Shown in pieces: positions 17,220 through 25,222 of a stretch of 64,000 nucleotides of DNA; position 1 is the first letter of the stretch, and each line of letters begins with the position of its first letter. The notes under the pieces were generated by a model. It was not told where the DNA came from. It saw only the letters and a list, made by a program, of their open reading frames with translations, and did not search any database. The stretch spans positions 94,195 through 158,194 of the forward strand of contig NZ_ML769324.1 in assembly GCF_009720365.1 (NCBI RefSeq). Direction: 5' to 3'. Position numbers and translations under genes: made by a program. The stretch comes from Catellatospora paridis. GTDB lineage: Bacteria > Actinomycetota > Actinomycetes > Mycobacteriales > Micromonosporaceae.

Positions 17220-17273
17220 CCGGACGCCGCGGACGGGACAGCGGCCTGCCGGCGCCGGCAATAGGATCATGAA

Positions 17274-18098
17274 ATGCGCCAGCCCCTCGACCGCATCGCC
17301 CTGATCTCCGACGTACACGGAAACCTGACCGCCCTGGAAGCGGTGCTCGACGACATCGACGCCCGCGGAATCACCCGGATCTTCAACCTCGGCGACTACG
17401 TCGGCAAGGGACCGCGCGGGCGCGAGGTCATCGACCTGTGCCGCGAGCAGTGCGAGGTCAACATCCTCGGCAACTGGGACGACTCCCTGCCCGATCCGGA
17501 TCGGACCTTCGACACCCCGAGCGGGGCGATCGCATGGTGGCTGGCGCAGCTGTCCGACGGGCAGGGCGCATGGCTGCGGGCGCTGCCGTTCAGCCACGAC
17601 TTCCTGATGAGCGGGCGGCGGGTGCGGCTCTTCCACGCGTCGTCGGACTCGGTGCACCACCGGGTGCGGTTCGACCACGACGAGGCGGAGTTCCTGTCGA
17701 TGTTCGCCAACACTCCGGCGACCGGCGACGGGCCGGAACCCACCGTCGTCGGGTACGGCGACACCCACGACCCGTACTACGAGGTGGACCGCGCTCGGCG
17801 CACGCTGTTCAACACCGGCAGCGTCGGCAACTCCATGGACGACCCGACCCCGGTCTACGTGATCATGGAGGGCGTCTTCGGCTCCGCGGCGGAGGCCCCG
17901 TTCTCGATCCAGTTCGTGCGGGTGCCGTACGACGTGGACGCCGAGCTCGCGGTGGCCCGGGCGATGGGCATGCCCGAGTACGCGGAATACGAGTCCGAGA
18001 TCCGGCACGGCGTCTACCGCGGTGAGATGAACAAGCCGGGCGGCCCCGGCTACCACCGCCGCCCACGCGAAGGCGTGCTGCCGCCGAGTCAGGGCTGA
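17274..18098 (+). CDS. Calcineurin-like metallophosphoesterase
   Basis: 274 residues. Dimetal-binding motifs occur in the expected order: DVHGN (about 13), GDYVGKG (about 42), GNWDD (about 65), a late GYGDTHD (about 160) and NTGSVGN. This is the YfcE/MJ0936-like branch of phosphodiesterases. The N in GNWD replaces the more usual GNHD, as in that branch. TAGGAT (17262-17267) lies 6 nt before ATG 17274, again a leaderless arrangement. It converges with a small hypothetical gene 13 nt away. Confidence 0.87.
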   Translation: MRQPLDRIALISDVHGNLTALEAVLDDIDARGITRIFNLGDYVGKGPRGREVIDLCREQCEVNILGNWDDSLPDPDRTFDTPSGAIAWWLAQLSDGQGAWLRALPFSHDFLMSGRRVRLFHASSDSVHHRVRFDHDEAEFLSMFANTPATGDGPEPTVVGYGDTHDPYYEVDRARRTLFNTGSVGNSMDDPTPVYVIMEGVFGSAAEAPFSIQFVRVPYDVDAELAVARAMGMPEYAEYESEIRHGVYRGEMNKPGGPGYHRRPREGVLPPSQG

Positions 18099-18111
18099 GC
18101 CAGCGCAGTGA

Positions 18112-18378
18112 TCAGCCGGCCGCGGGACGCTGGTGGCCGCATTCGAGTTCGGCGCCCGTCCGGCGGTCGTGCACGGTGACGTTGTAGCAGTCGCCCTCGT
18201 TGACGAGGATGATCACGTGGTCGGGCATGGTGTCGATCGACAGTCCGGAGTCGGGCGCCTCCGGGTCGCCCATGACGACGAACTCGTCTCCGGGGAGCAT
18301 CCAGTAGTCCATGCCGAGCGGCTCGATGAAGAGGCAGACCACACGGTCGCCTACGTTTCGGACCGGAAGCCTGTCCAT
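18112..18378 (-). CDS. Small conserved-type hypothetical protein
   Basis: 88 residues, not recognised. The composition is beta-strand-like and acidic (VGDRVVCLFIEPLG, PGDEFVVMGDPEAP, HVIILVNEGDCYNVTV), ending GAELECGHQRP. There is no signal peptide or membrane segment. GGGGGA stands 7 nt before ATG 18378, so translation is plausible. Codon use matches the neighbours. Confidence 0.65.
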   Translation of the reverse strand: MDRLPVRNVGDRVVCLFIEPLGMDYWMLPGDEFVVMGDPEAPDSGLSIDTMPDHVIILVNEGDCYNVTVHDRRTGAELECGHQRPAAG

Positions 18379-18488
18379 GTCTCGTCCCCCGACTCTCGCG
18401 TCCGGTCACGGTATCCGGCACGGACTCACAACCACTGCCCCAGGTATATCGAGCTGCTGAGTCCACTGCTGTTCACTATCGTGCTGCC

Positions 18489-19232
18489 ATGACCGAGCGC
18501 AAGCCGATGATCGCCGTGCTCACCGGGGCAGGGATCTCCACCGACTCCGGAATCCCCGACTTCCGAGGTCCCCAGGGTGTCTGGACCCGGGATCCGGCCG
18601 CGGAGAAGATGTTCACGTACGAGTACTACATGGCCGACCCGGCCGTGCGCCGCGCCTCGTGGCGGGCCCGTGCCGACAACGCGGCGTGGACAGCCCAGCC
18701 CAACCCGGCCCACCTCGCGCTCGTCGAGCTCGAGCGGGCCGGCTTCCCGGTGCGGATCATCACGCAGAACATCGACGGCCTGCACCAGAAGGCGGGTTCG
18801 GCCCCGCGCAAGGTGCTGGAGCTGCACGGCACCATGTTCACGGTGCGCTGCATGGGCTGCGGCGAGCGCGGCACCATGCGCGACGCGCTGGACCGCGTCG
18901 AGGCCGGCGACCCGGACCCGGCCTGCCTGTCCTGCGGCGGCATCCTCAAGGCCGGCACCATCATGTTCGGCGAGAACCTGGACTCCGACACCCTGAACCA
19001 GGCCGGCTCGATCGCGAAGGCGTGCCAGATCTTCTGGGCCGTCGGCACCTCCCTGCAGGTCCAGCCGGCCGCCTCATTGTGCGCCATCGCCATGACAGAG
19101 GGAGCGAAGACCACCATCGTCAACGCCCAGCCGACCCCCTACGACGTCGTGGCCGACGAGGTAGTCCGCGACCCCATCGGCGAGGCCCTGCCCCGCATGG
19201 TCGCCGCCCTCATCGCCGCCCACCCGTCCTGA
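18489..19232 (+). CDS. Sir2-family NAD-dependent protein deacylase
   Basis: 247 residues. Sirtuin motifs are GAGIST (about 14), GIPDFRGPQG (about 21), TQNIDGLH (about 95) and the catalytic His in LELHG. The zinc Cys pairs are CMGCG and CLSCGG, and a late NAD site GTSLQVQPA follows. It removes acyl groups from lysines using NAD in the cytoplasm. TATCGT (18477-18482) stands 6 nt before ATG 18489 without a Shine-Dalgarno, so it is probably leaderless. It converges with a membrane protein gene across the long hairpin at 19234-19318. Confidence 0.92.
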   Translation: MTERKPMIAVLTGAGISTDSGIPDFRGPQGVWTRDPAAEKMFTYEYYMADPAVRRASWRARADNAAWTAQPNPAHLALVELERAGFPVRIITQNIDGLHQKAGSAPRKVLELHGTMFTVRCMGCGERGTMRDALDRVEAGDPDPACLSCGGILKAGTIMFGENLDSDTLNQAGSIAKACQIFWAVGTSLQVQPAASLCAIAMTEGAKTTIVNAQPTPYDVVADEVVRDPIGEALPRMVAALIAAHPS

Positions 19233-19233
19233 A

Positions 19234-19318
19234 GATCACGACGATCTTGCGCGAACTGTTGAGGATATGCCCGTTACGGGCGTGTCGTACCCACAGGCCG
19301 CGCAAGATCGTCGTGATC
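19234..19318. terminator. Long inverted repeat between convergent sir2 and membrane protein genes
   Basis: The perfect 20-bp arms are 19234-19253 (GATCACGACGATCTTGCGCG) and 19299-19318. Weaker pairing continues inwards to an apical GCCCG-TTA-CGGGC hairpin (19269-19281). The outer arm begins 1 nt after the sir2 stop and overlaps the other stop codon. It looks like a bidirectional terminator, unrelated in sequence to the 895/5943/12473 family. Confidence 0.7.
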
Positions 19319-19838
19319 AGGGGACGGGGGCGGCGGGTGGGGTGTCGGTGGGGCGAGGGGCCATGGCTACGGCCCAGGCTTCCTGGACGCCGAGGAAGAC
19401 CAGGATGGACAGGAGTACGGCTTCGAGTTGGAGTGGGGTTAGGCCGATGCCTAGGGACTTCACGGCGCTCGGGGGGAGTACGGCGATGAGGGTGACCAGG
19501 GCGTAGGCGGGGACGGCTATGTAGCGGAGCAGGTTGGCGATGCCTTGGCTGCCGGTCTGGCGGTGGATCTGGCGGGTGAGCAGGATCGCGCCGATGCCGC
19601 CCGCGATGCCGGCCAGGGTGAAGGCGGTGCGCCAGAGCAGGACCACGGTCGGGGCGACCTGGGCCAGCAGGGACAGCGTGCCGGGGATGGCGAACTGCAG
19701 CGAGACCAGGTACGCCATGCGGCGTGACGCGGCGTCGTGGCGGCTGAGCTCCTTGCGGTCGGTCACCACCACCAGCCATAGGCCGAGCAGGGTGAAGTTG
19801 ATCGCGGCCACCGCGGCGTAGAACGGGTCCAGGTCCAC
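19317..19838 (-). CDS. Hypothetical membrane protein
   Basis: 173 residues with four to five hydrophobic segments (AAINFTLLGLWLVVV, FAIPGTLSLLAQVAPTVVLL, TLAGIAGGIGAILL, IAVPAYALVTLIAVL, AVLLSILVFLGV). The polar C-terminus is Pro/Thr-rich. No known domain is recognised. GTG 19838 has TACGAT (19852-19847) 8 nt upstream and no ribosome site, so it is probably leaderless. The gene diverges from the 2'-5' RNA ligase-like gene. Confidence 0.72.
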   Translation of the reverse strand: MDLDPFYAAVAAINFTLLGLWLVVVTDRKELSRHDAASRRMAYLVSLQFAIPGTLSLLAQVAPTVVLLWRTAFTLAGIAGGIGAILLTRQIHRQTGSQGIANLLRYIAVPAYALVTLIAVLPPSAVKSLGIGLTPLQLEAVLLSILVFLGVQEAWAVAMAPRPTDTPPAAPVP

Positions 19839-19924
19839 GGTGTTCGATCGTACGGCGAAATGCCCCTTTTAAGCCGTCAATACTGCGTGGTCCGGGAACG
19901 ATCATGGCGGTAGTCTCTGCCACC

Positions 19925-20446
19925 ATGGCCGCCGCCCTGGAGCTCTATCTCGACCCCGTCGCCACCGCGCGCCTGCGTACCCTCTGGAATGCCCTGGAGG
20001 CCGAGGGCGTGCCCACCCTGCGCGACCTCACCCACCGCAAGCACCGGCCGCACCTCTCCATCACCAGCGCGGACGTGCTCGACGGGCCGGCCGTGGAGGC
20101 GGCGCTGCAGGGGCTGGCGATCGCACCGCCGATCAAGCTGACGTTCGACCACATCGGGCAGTTCCTGGGTCGGGTGCTCTGGCTCGGGCCGGTGCCGACC
20201 GCCGAACTGCTGGCCCACCACGCAGCCGTGCACGGGCGGCTGACCGCGGCGGGCATCGAGACCGGTTCGTTCTACCAGCCCGGGGCCTGGGTGCCGCACT
20301 GCACGCTGTCCATGCGGGTGCCGCTGGTGCGCATGACCGGTGCGATCCGCCTGTGCCTGGACATGCTGCCCTTGGAGGCGACCATCGTCGGCGCAGCCGT
20401 CGCCGACCACGCCCGCGACCTCTACCACCCACTGCCCGCCGCCTGA
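19925..20446 (+). CDS. 2'-5' RNA ligase family (LigT-like) protein
   Basis: 173 residues. Two HxT/S motifs typical of the 2H phosphoesterase superfamily are present: RPHLSIT (about 42-48) and VPHCTLSM (about 122-129). Members hydrolyse or form 2',5'-phosphodiester or cyclic phosphate bonds in RNA. ATG 19925 is chosen over the ATG seven codons earlier because TAGTCT (19911-19916) lies 8 nt upstream, as at other leaderless genes here. Confidence 0.83.
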   Translation: MAAALELYLDPVATARLRTLWNALEAEGVPTLRDLTHRKHRPHLSITSADVLDGPAVEAALQGLAIAPPIKLTFDHIGQFLGRVLWLGPVPTAELLAHHAAVHGRLTAAGIETGSFYQPGAWVPHCTLSMRVPLVRMTGAIRLCLDMLPLEATIVGAAVADHARDLYHPLPAA

Positions 20447-20479
20447 GCGGGCGGACAGGCGCGGCCTTGGCGGCAGCAC

Positions 20480-21102
20480 CTACTCGAGCGGCTGCACTGC
20501 GACGAAGGAGGCAAGATCGCGCGGGTCACGATTCCCGTCGTACCGGCGTAGAAGCTCGATGTACGTCGGCTTGTCGAGGTTCCAGTCGTAGGTCTCGAGC
20601 GTCTCGCCGTCTTGCGAGGCGAGGAACACCAGATCCGCAAGCAGCCGGGTGGTGCGGCCATTGCCGTCCGTGAACGGATGAATTCTGACCGTCTCAGCGT
20701 GAACCGCCACACCGAGCTCACGTGGTGTCCAGTCGTCGGTGTGTTCCCAGCGGTAGAGGATCGTCTGCAGCGAATTCCGAAGTTCGACGGCCACCTGCTC
20801 CGGCGCGACGCCGATGGTCACCTCGTGCTTGCGGTACATGCCCGCCCAGGTCCAGATGTCGCCTAGAGCTGTCGGTGCAGGTCGCGGACGAAGCTGTCGC
20901 TCAGGAGCATGCTGAGGGTGAGGTCACCGTCGATGATCTCCGGCACTAGTCGTTCCACCACAGCGGCATACACCGCCTGCTCAAGGTCGTAAATGGCGGC
21001 TTTGCCGACCGGCTCCCCGAGCGCATCCCGGATGCCCGGGAGCAGGCCCACCAGTTCGTCATCAGGAATCGGGGTCTCGCCGTATCCCGGGGTGAGCGGC
21101 AT
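20480..21102 (-). pseudogene. Fic-domain protein split by a 1-nt frameshift
   Basis: The N-terminal 79 residues (from ATG 21102) end in FVRDLHRQL and then TAG at 20865-20863. A different frame resumes at once with GDIWTWAGMYRKHEVTIG and runs through the Fic motif HPFTDGNGR to a stop at 20480. Adding one base at the junction (CTC-TA-GGC to CTC-TAC-GGC) restores L-Y-GDIWTWAG and an intact protein of about 207 residues, a normal small Fic. Fic enzymes transfer AMP from ATP to hydroxyls of target proteins. The second half could still start at ATG 20839 (119 residues), keeping the catalytic motif. It may be a true inactivation, a sequencing error or a recoding site. Confidence 0.85.
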
Positions 21103-21296
21103 CAGCCCTGCGCCCGGCGTGCCGCCAGGATCGCCTCGACATTCGCGGAGCGTACGTACCCTGCCGGAACGTCACGACGCTCCAACTGTGCCGAGGCCTT
21201 CGCGGACCTGGCCGCGAAGCGCTTGACGGCCTCCTTGGTCACCGTGCGCTTCTTTCCGTCTGCTCGATGCTCCACGACCGCACCCGCCCTTCTCAC
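21102..21296 (-). CDS. Small antitoxin-like protein upstream of fic
   Basis: 64 residues, basic and helical (KKRTVTKEAVKRFAARSAKASAQLERR, written here in part, then DVPAGYVRSANVEAILAARRAQG). Its TGA shares one base with the fic ATG (TGATG), so the two genes are translationally coupled, as in toxin-antitoxin operons. The family is not recognised. A clear match to the Fic-inhibitory motif (S/T)xxxE(G/N) is absent; the nearest string is SANVEA. GTG 21296 has CATATT 5 nt upstream. GTG 21275 is an alternative. Confidence 0.6.
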   Translation of the reverse strand: MRRAGAVVEHRADGKKRTVTKEAVKRFAARSAKASAQLERRDVPAGYVRSANVEAILAARRAQG

Positions 21297-21396
21297 GCAA
21301 GAATATGGCACGCGGCTGTCGCTGCGTAGGGCGCCGACGGGCCGTAGAAGCCCTGCCCCGCAGTCCGTGACGCTCCGCTGCGCGCCGAGCCGGCGA

Positions 21397-21434
21397 GGTT
21401 CCGCCCAGGCCGTCATGACGGCCTGGGCGGAACC
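21397..21434 (-). terminator. Perfect palindromic terminator after kdgK
   Basis: The 17-bp arms GGTTCCGCCCAGGCCGT (21397-21413) and 21418-21434 surround CATG, giving a perfect 38-nt palindrome. It lies 5 nt beyond the kdgK stop on the minus strand and separates the eda-kdgK operon from the Fic pair. No U-tract follows. Confidence 0.75.
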
Positions 21435-21439
21435 GGTGG

Positions 21440-22537
21440 TCAGCGCTGGACGCGGGCGCCGCCGCCTGCCATCAGGGACTCGACCTCGGCGCGGGTCGCC
21501 ATCGAGGTGTCGCCGGGGGTGGTCATCGCCAGCGCGCCGTGGGCCGCGCCGTACTCGACCGCGCGGCCCAGGTCGCCGGTGCTGATCAGGCCGTAGATCA
21601 GGCCGCTGGCGAAGCTGTCCCCGCCGCCGACCCGGTCCATGATCTCCAGGCCGGGGCGGTGCGTGGCGTGCGCGAAGCCGTCGCGGCTCCAGGCCACCGC
21701 GCCCCAGTCGTTGACCGTCGCGCTGCGCACGGTGCGCAGCGTCGTGGCGACCACCTTGAAGTTGTCGTACTCCTGCACGACCTGGCCGATCATCTTCTCG
21801 AAGTTCTCGGCCTCCAAGTCGGACAGGTCATCGGACGTGCCGGGCACCTCGAAGCCGAGGCTGGCGGTGAAGTCCTCCTCGTTGCCGATCATCACGTCGA
21901 CGTAGCGGGCCAGCCGCCGGTTGACCTCCTGCGCCCGCGCCTTGCCGCCGATGGCCTTCCACAGGCTGGGGCGGTAGTTGAGGTCGTACGAGATGATCGT
22001 GCCGTGCCGGCGGGCGGCCGCCATCGCCGCCTCGATCACGTCGGGCGTGGTGTCGGACAGCGCCGCGTAGATGCCGCCGGTGTGGAACCAGCGCACGCCC
22101 AGCGTGCCGAACAGGTGCTCCCAGTCGACGTCCTCCGGGCGCAGCTGGCCGGCGGCGGTGTGCCCGCGGTCGGAGACGCCGACCGCACCGCGCACGCCGA
22201 AGCCGCGTTCGGTGAAGTTGAGGCCGTTGCGCACGGTGCGGCCGATGCCGTCGTACGGCAGCCACTTGACCAGCGAGGTGTCCACGCCGCCGGTGAGGAT
22301 CATGTCCTCCAGCAGGCGGCCCACCTCGTTGTCGGCGAACGCGCTGACCAGCGCGGTACGCATGCCGAAGCACCGGCGCAGCCCGCGCGCGACGTTGTAC
22401 TCGCCGCCGCCCTCCCAGGCGCGGAACGAGCGCGCGGTGCGCACCCGGCCCTCGCCTGGATCCAGGCGCAGCATCACCTCACCGAGGGAGACCAGGTCGT
22501 AGCGGCAGGCCTCGGCGGGACGGACCTCAACGGGCAT
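21440..22537 (-). CDS. kdgK: 2-keto-3-deoxygluconate kinase (PfkB family)
   Basis: 365 residues of the ribokinase/PfkB family. The early GEVMLRLDPGEGRVRTA segment and GGEYNVARGL are typical of KDG kinases. The C-terminal ATP/anion-hole motif is DRVGGGDSFASGL, with the catalytic Asp at about 306. It phosphorylates 2-keto-3-deoxygluconate to KDPG, the substrate of the aldolase encoded just upstream. ATG 22537 has AGGGGAG 7 nt upstream and overlaps the eda stop by 11 nt, indicating coupled translation. It is longer than most KdgK proteins (about 310-340). Control is probably by the divergent IclR protein. Confidence 0.88.
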   Translation of the reverse strand: MPVEVRPAEACRYDLVSLGEVMLRLDPGEGRVRTARSFRAWEGGGEYNVARGLRRCFGMRTALVSAFADNEVGRLLEDMILTGGVDTSLVKWLPYDGIGRTVRNGLNFTERGFGVRGAVGVSDRGHTAAGQLRPEDVDWEHLFGTLGVRWFHTGGIYAALSDTTPDVIEAAMAAARRHGTIISYDLNYRPSLWKAIGGKARAQEVNRRLARYVDVMIGNEEDFTASLGFEVPGTSDDLSDLEAENFEKMIGQVVQEYDNFKVVATTLRTVRSATVNDWGAVAWSRDGFAHATHRPGLEIMDRVGGGDSFASGLIYGLISTGDLGRAVEYGAAHGALAMTTPGDTSMATRAEVESLMAGGGARVQR

Positions 22538-23216
22538 CGGACTCTCCCCTCGGGTCGGTCTCGGCCGGGCGGGTGGCCGCGACGGCAGCGGCGGTGCGGC
22601 GGGTGATCTCGGCGTAGTCCCCGGCGGCCAGCAGGTCGGCGGCGACCATCCAGGTGCCGCCGACCGCGAGCACAGCCGGCACGGCCAGGTAGGCCGCGAG
22701 GTTCGCGGTGGTCACCCCGCCCGTGGGCACGAAACGCACCCCGGGGAACGGGGCCGACAGCGCCTTGACCATCGGGGCTCCGCCGAGCTGCTCGGCCGGG
22801 AAGAACTTCACCGCCTCCAGGCCCGCTTCCAGGGCCATCTGGATCTCGGTGGGCGTGGCCACGCCGGGGAACACCGGCACGCCGAGTTCCTGGCAGCGGC
22901 GCACCACCGCGGCGCTGAAGCCGGGGCAGACCACGTAGCGGGCGCCAGCGTCGACGGCCCGCTCGGCCTGCTCCGGGCTGAGCACGGTGCCCGCGCCGAC
23001 CAGCAGGTCCGAGGAGGCCGCGAGCCGCTTGATCGCGTCGAGCGCGGCAGGCGTACGCAGGGTGACCTCTATGGAGTGGAGGCCGCCCGCGGTGAGCGCG
23101 GCGGCCAGCGGCTCAGCCGCGGAGGCGTCGGGGAGGATGACGACCGGCAGCAGCCGGTCACCGGCCAGCAGCCGGACGATGTCGGATGAGCGTTCATGTT
23201 GGTGAACTACAGTCAC
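22527..23216 (-). CDS. eda: 2-dehydro-3-deoxy-phosphogluconate (KDPG) aldolase
   Basis: 229 residues of the KDPG/KHG aldolase family. The active-site Glu is in SIEVTLRT (about 52) and the Schiff-base Lys in AVKFFPAEQLGG. The phosphate-binding PTGGV is present, with GAGTVL between. It splits KDPG into pyruvate and glyceraldehyde 3-phosphate, the last Entner-Doudoroff step. Frame upstream is open, but GTG 23216 is the only reasonable start. It lies inside a palindrome (GTCAC-GTAT-GTGAC) and next to another, so IclR binding would cover the start itself. Confidence 0.88.
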   Translation of the reverse strand: MTVVHQHERSSDIVRLLAGDRLLPVVILPDASAAEPLAAALTAGGLHSIEVTLRTPAALDAIKRLAASSDLLVGAGTVLSPEQAERAVDAGARYVVCPGFSAAVVRRCQELGVPVFPGVATPTEIQMALEAGLEAVKFFPAEQLGGAPMVKALSAPFPGVRFVPTGGVTTANLAAYLAVPAVLAVGGTWMVAADLLAAGDYAEITRRTAAAVAATRPAETDPRGESDAR

Positions 23217-23225
23217 GTATGTGAC
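23192..23225. promoter_or_regulatory. Twin palindromes: candidate IclR operators at the eda/iclR junction
   Basis: GTTCA-TGTTGG-TGAAC (23192-23207) and GTCAC-GTAT-GTGAC (23212-23225) are two perfect inverted repeats separated by 4 nt. The first lies inside the 5' end of eda and the second over its start codon. Both are 27-60 nt upstream of the divergent iclR start. IclR-family KDG regulators commonly bind such short palindromes. Confidence 0.6.
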
Positions 23226-23251
23226 CCTAGTGGCAGACGAAGGGATTGGCA

Positions 23252-24022
23252 ATGAACCAGCAGGGGGCCGACCGCCCGCCGGTGAAGTCCGCCGACCGCA
23301 CCCTCGAACTGCTCGAGGCGCTCGCCGCCGGCGGTCCGCGCGGGCTCGTCGAACTGTCCCGGGAGCTGGACATTCCCAAGAGCAGCCTGCACGGCCTGCT
23401 GCGTACGATGAGCCAGCGCGGCTGGGTGGAGACCGACGCCACGGGCACGCGCTTCGGCCTGGGCGTGCGCGCACTGCAGGTCGGGGCGGCCTATCTGGAC
23501 AGTGACGACGCGATCGGGCTGGTCAACGCCACCCTGGACGCGCTGTCGGCCCGCTTCGGCGAGACCGTGCACCTGGGACGGCTCGACGGGCCGAACGTCG
23601 TTTACATAGCTAAACGCGAATCGGCACACCCGCTAAGGCTGTTCAGCGCGATCGGCCGCCGCCTGCCCGCCCACGCGACCGCGCTGGGCAAGGCGCTGCT
23701 GGCCACCCGTGCCGACGCCGAGGTCGACCGCCTGCTCGACTGGCCGCTGGCCGCGCTCACCCCGCACACGCTCACCACCCCCGACGCGCTGCACGCCGAG
23801 CTGGCGCGGGTGCGCGAGTCCGGCCACGCCGAGGACCGCGAGGAGAACACCGAGGGCATCATGTGCCTGGCCGTCGCCGTGCCGCTGCGCACCCCCGCCG
23901 TCGACGCCATCAGCGTCTCGGTGCCCCTGGCCCGCCTGCGCGACACCACCGTCGCCGAGATCGTCACCGACCTCCACCGCCACGCCACCCAGCTCCGCGC
24001 CGCCGCCCACCTGCTCCCCTGA
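23252..24022 (+). CDS. IclR-family transcriptional regulator (KDG operon type)
   Basis: 256 residues. The N-terminal winged helix (LVELSRELDIPKSSLHGLLR, about 32-51) is followed by a C-terminal IclR effector domain with GLGVRALQVG, ESAHPLRLFSAIG-like strands and EDREENTEGIMCLA. ATG 23252 has AAGGGA 7 nt upstream. It is divergent from eda-kdgK, so it most likely senses KDG or KDPG and controls that operon and itself through the palindromes at 23192-23225. Confidence 0.87.
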   Translation: MNQQGADRPPVKSADRTLELLEALAAGGPRGLVELSRELDIPKSSLHGLLRTMSQRGWVETDATGTRFGLGVRALQVGAAYLDSDDAIGLVNATLDALSARFGETVHLGRLDGPNVVYIAKRESAHPLRLFSAIGRRLPAHATALGKALLATRADAEVDRLLDWPLAALTPHTLTTPDALHAELARVRESGHAEDREENTEGIMCLAVAVPLRTPAVDAISVSVPLARLRDTTVAEIVTDLHRHATQLRAAAHLLP

Positions 24023-24033
24023 TCTCGCTCCAC

Positions 24034-24108
24034 GATCAACAGACTTGCCCGGCACCCGTGCGTATCTTGGTCAGGGATACGCCCAGGTGCCAGGCAAGTC
24101 GGACGATC
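24034..24108. terminator. Long imperfect inverted repeat between convergent iclR and a hypothetical gene
   Basis: The 33-nt arms (24034-24066 and 24076-24108) pair at about 27 positions, including the blocks GACTTGCC, GGCACC and GCGTATC, around a 9-nt loop. It is unrelated in sequence to the other junction hairpins but similar in size and place. Confidence 0.65.
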
Positions 24109-24116
24109 GAGGGCGG

Positions 24117-24515
24117 TCAGGCGCCGATGGCGGACTTGACCTTGGCGATGGCGGCCGTCTCGGTGTCCTTGACGCCGCCGGAGGCGTTGGCGACCTTGTC
24201 GCAGGCGCCGGTGATGACCGTGCGGAACTCGGTCAGGTCCTGTGGGGACTTCGCCTGCAGGATGCCCGCCGACTGCTGCAGCGCGGTGAGCACACCGGAC
24301 TCCAGCTCGGCGGGCGAGCCCTTGGGGATCTCGGGCAGGCCGCCGGACTTGAACACGCTCTGCAGCTCGGGTGACGCGCCGGCGAGCGCCTTGGCGCCCG
24401 CGATGCTCTCCTTGAAGCTCGCGAAGAAGCCGGGGTCCGCATGGGACACGAGGAAGACTGCGCCGAAGGCCGCGGTACGCAGGGTCTGGCGCTCTTGATC
24501 GGTGTATTCCGTCAT
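24117..24515 (-). CDS. Hypothetical protein (helical, soluble)
   Basis: 132 residues, not recognised. Predicted all-helical, Ala/Ser-rich, without signal peptide or membrane segments (FGAVFLVSHADPGFFASFKES near the N-terminus, split here; ETAAIAKVKSAIGA at the end). ATG 24515 has CAGAAT (24528-24523) 7 nt upstream and no ribosome site. It is divergent from a YidB gene across 125 nt. Codon use is ordinary for the window. Confidence 0.65.
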   Translation of the reverse strand: MTEYTDQERQTLRTAAFGAVFLVSHADPGFFASFKESIAGAKALAGASPELQSVFKSGGLPEIPKGSPAELESGVLTALQQSAGILQAKSPQDLTEFRTVITGACDKVANASGGVKDTETAAIAKVKSAIGA

Positions 24516-24640
24516 GCGGCACATTCTGGGCGAAGCAAGCCCATGCCTGAGGGCATTTCACCGCTTTTGCCTCAGCCGTTCGGCTGACCTTCTAGGGTTC
24601 GAGGAAGAGTGTCCAGCACCGAGTACGGGGGTAACGGGAA

Positions 24641-25048
24641 ATGGCAGTCGACCTCAACCAGATCATGAAGCTGATGAGCGACCCGCAGATCCAGAACCTG
24701 CTCAAGGGCCTGTTCAGCCAGATGAGCGGCGGCGGCGGTGGCGGCGGTGGCGGTCAGGCGAACCTCAGCGGTCTGGTGGATCAGCTGAGCAAGTCGGGCC
24801 TAGGCCCCCAGGTGCAGTCCTGGATCGGCACCGGCAAGAACGAGAACGTCACCGGCGCGCAGCTGCAGCAGGCACTGGGCGGCGGCACGCTCGAGCACGT
24901 GGCCCAGGAGGCCGGCACCACGCCGCGCCAGGCCGCCGACGACCTCGCCAAGGTGCTGCCGGAGATCGTCAACCAGGCGACGCCGCAGGGCCAGATGCCC
25001 GACCCGCAGCAGCTCCAGCAGATGATGGGCAAGCTGTTCGGCCAGTGA
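24641..25048 (+). CDS. YidB/DUF937 family protein
   Basis: 135 residues. The DUF937/YidB core is clear: LSGLVDQLSKSGLGPQVQSW, GTGKNENVTGAQLQQALG, AQEAGTTPRQAADDLAKVLPE. A run of nine glycines (about 30-38) links an amphipathic N-terminal helix to the core. Function of the family is unknown. A weak purine stretch (GGGGGTAACGGGAA) precedes ATG 24641. Confidence 0.82.
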   Translation: MAVDLNQIMKLMSDPQIQNLLKGLFSQMSGGGGGGGGGQANLSGLVDQLSKSGLGPQVQSWIGTGKNENVTGAQLQQALGGGTLEHVAQEAGTTPRQAADDLAKVLPEIVNQATPQGQMPDPQQLQQMMGKLFGQ

Positions 25049-25071
25049 CCCACCAGCGACCGCCTGCACCA

Positions 25072-25100
25072 GCGCCCGCCCGGCCCCGCCGGGCGGGCGC
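25072..25100 (+). terminator. GC-rich terminator after yidB
   Basis: GCGCCCGCC (25072-25080) pairs with GGCGGGCGC (25092-25100), followed by TTTG. It lies 24 nt after the yidB stop, the usual place for an intrinsic terminator. Confidence 0.65.
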
Positions 25101-25131
25101 TTTGCCGCCCGCCCCCACCCCCGCCCCCGGT

Positions 25132-25194
25132 CGCAACTCTTAAGGAGTTGCGGCATCAGAAGGTCCGGGAAGCCGCGACTCGTCAAGAGTTGCG
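25132..25194. terminator. Inverted repeat between convergent yidB and DUF2127 genes
   Basis: CGCAACTCTT (25132-25141) pairs with AAGAGTTGCG (25185-25194). The left arm also pairs locally with GAGTTGCG (25145-25152), so two alternative folds exist. It is 29 nt from the stop of the DUF2127 gene on the opposite strand. Confidence 0.55.
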
Positions 25195-25222
25195 CACCCC
25201 GGCGGGCGGGGACCGTGGGCGT

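Noticed and set aside
21102-21296. Class I Fic antitoxin motif (S/T)xxxE(G/N) in the small partner protein
   Set aside because: The closest string, SANVEA, has Ala in place of Gly/Asn and lies at the C-terminus, so the match is not convincing.
23246-23251. TTG 23246 as the iclR start
   Set aside because: ATG 23252 has a better spaced AAGGGA and is two codons later; the TTG lies too close to that site.
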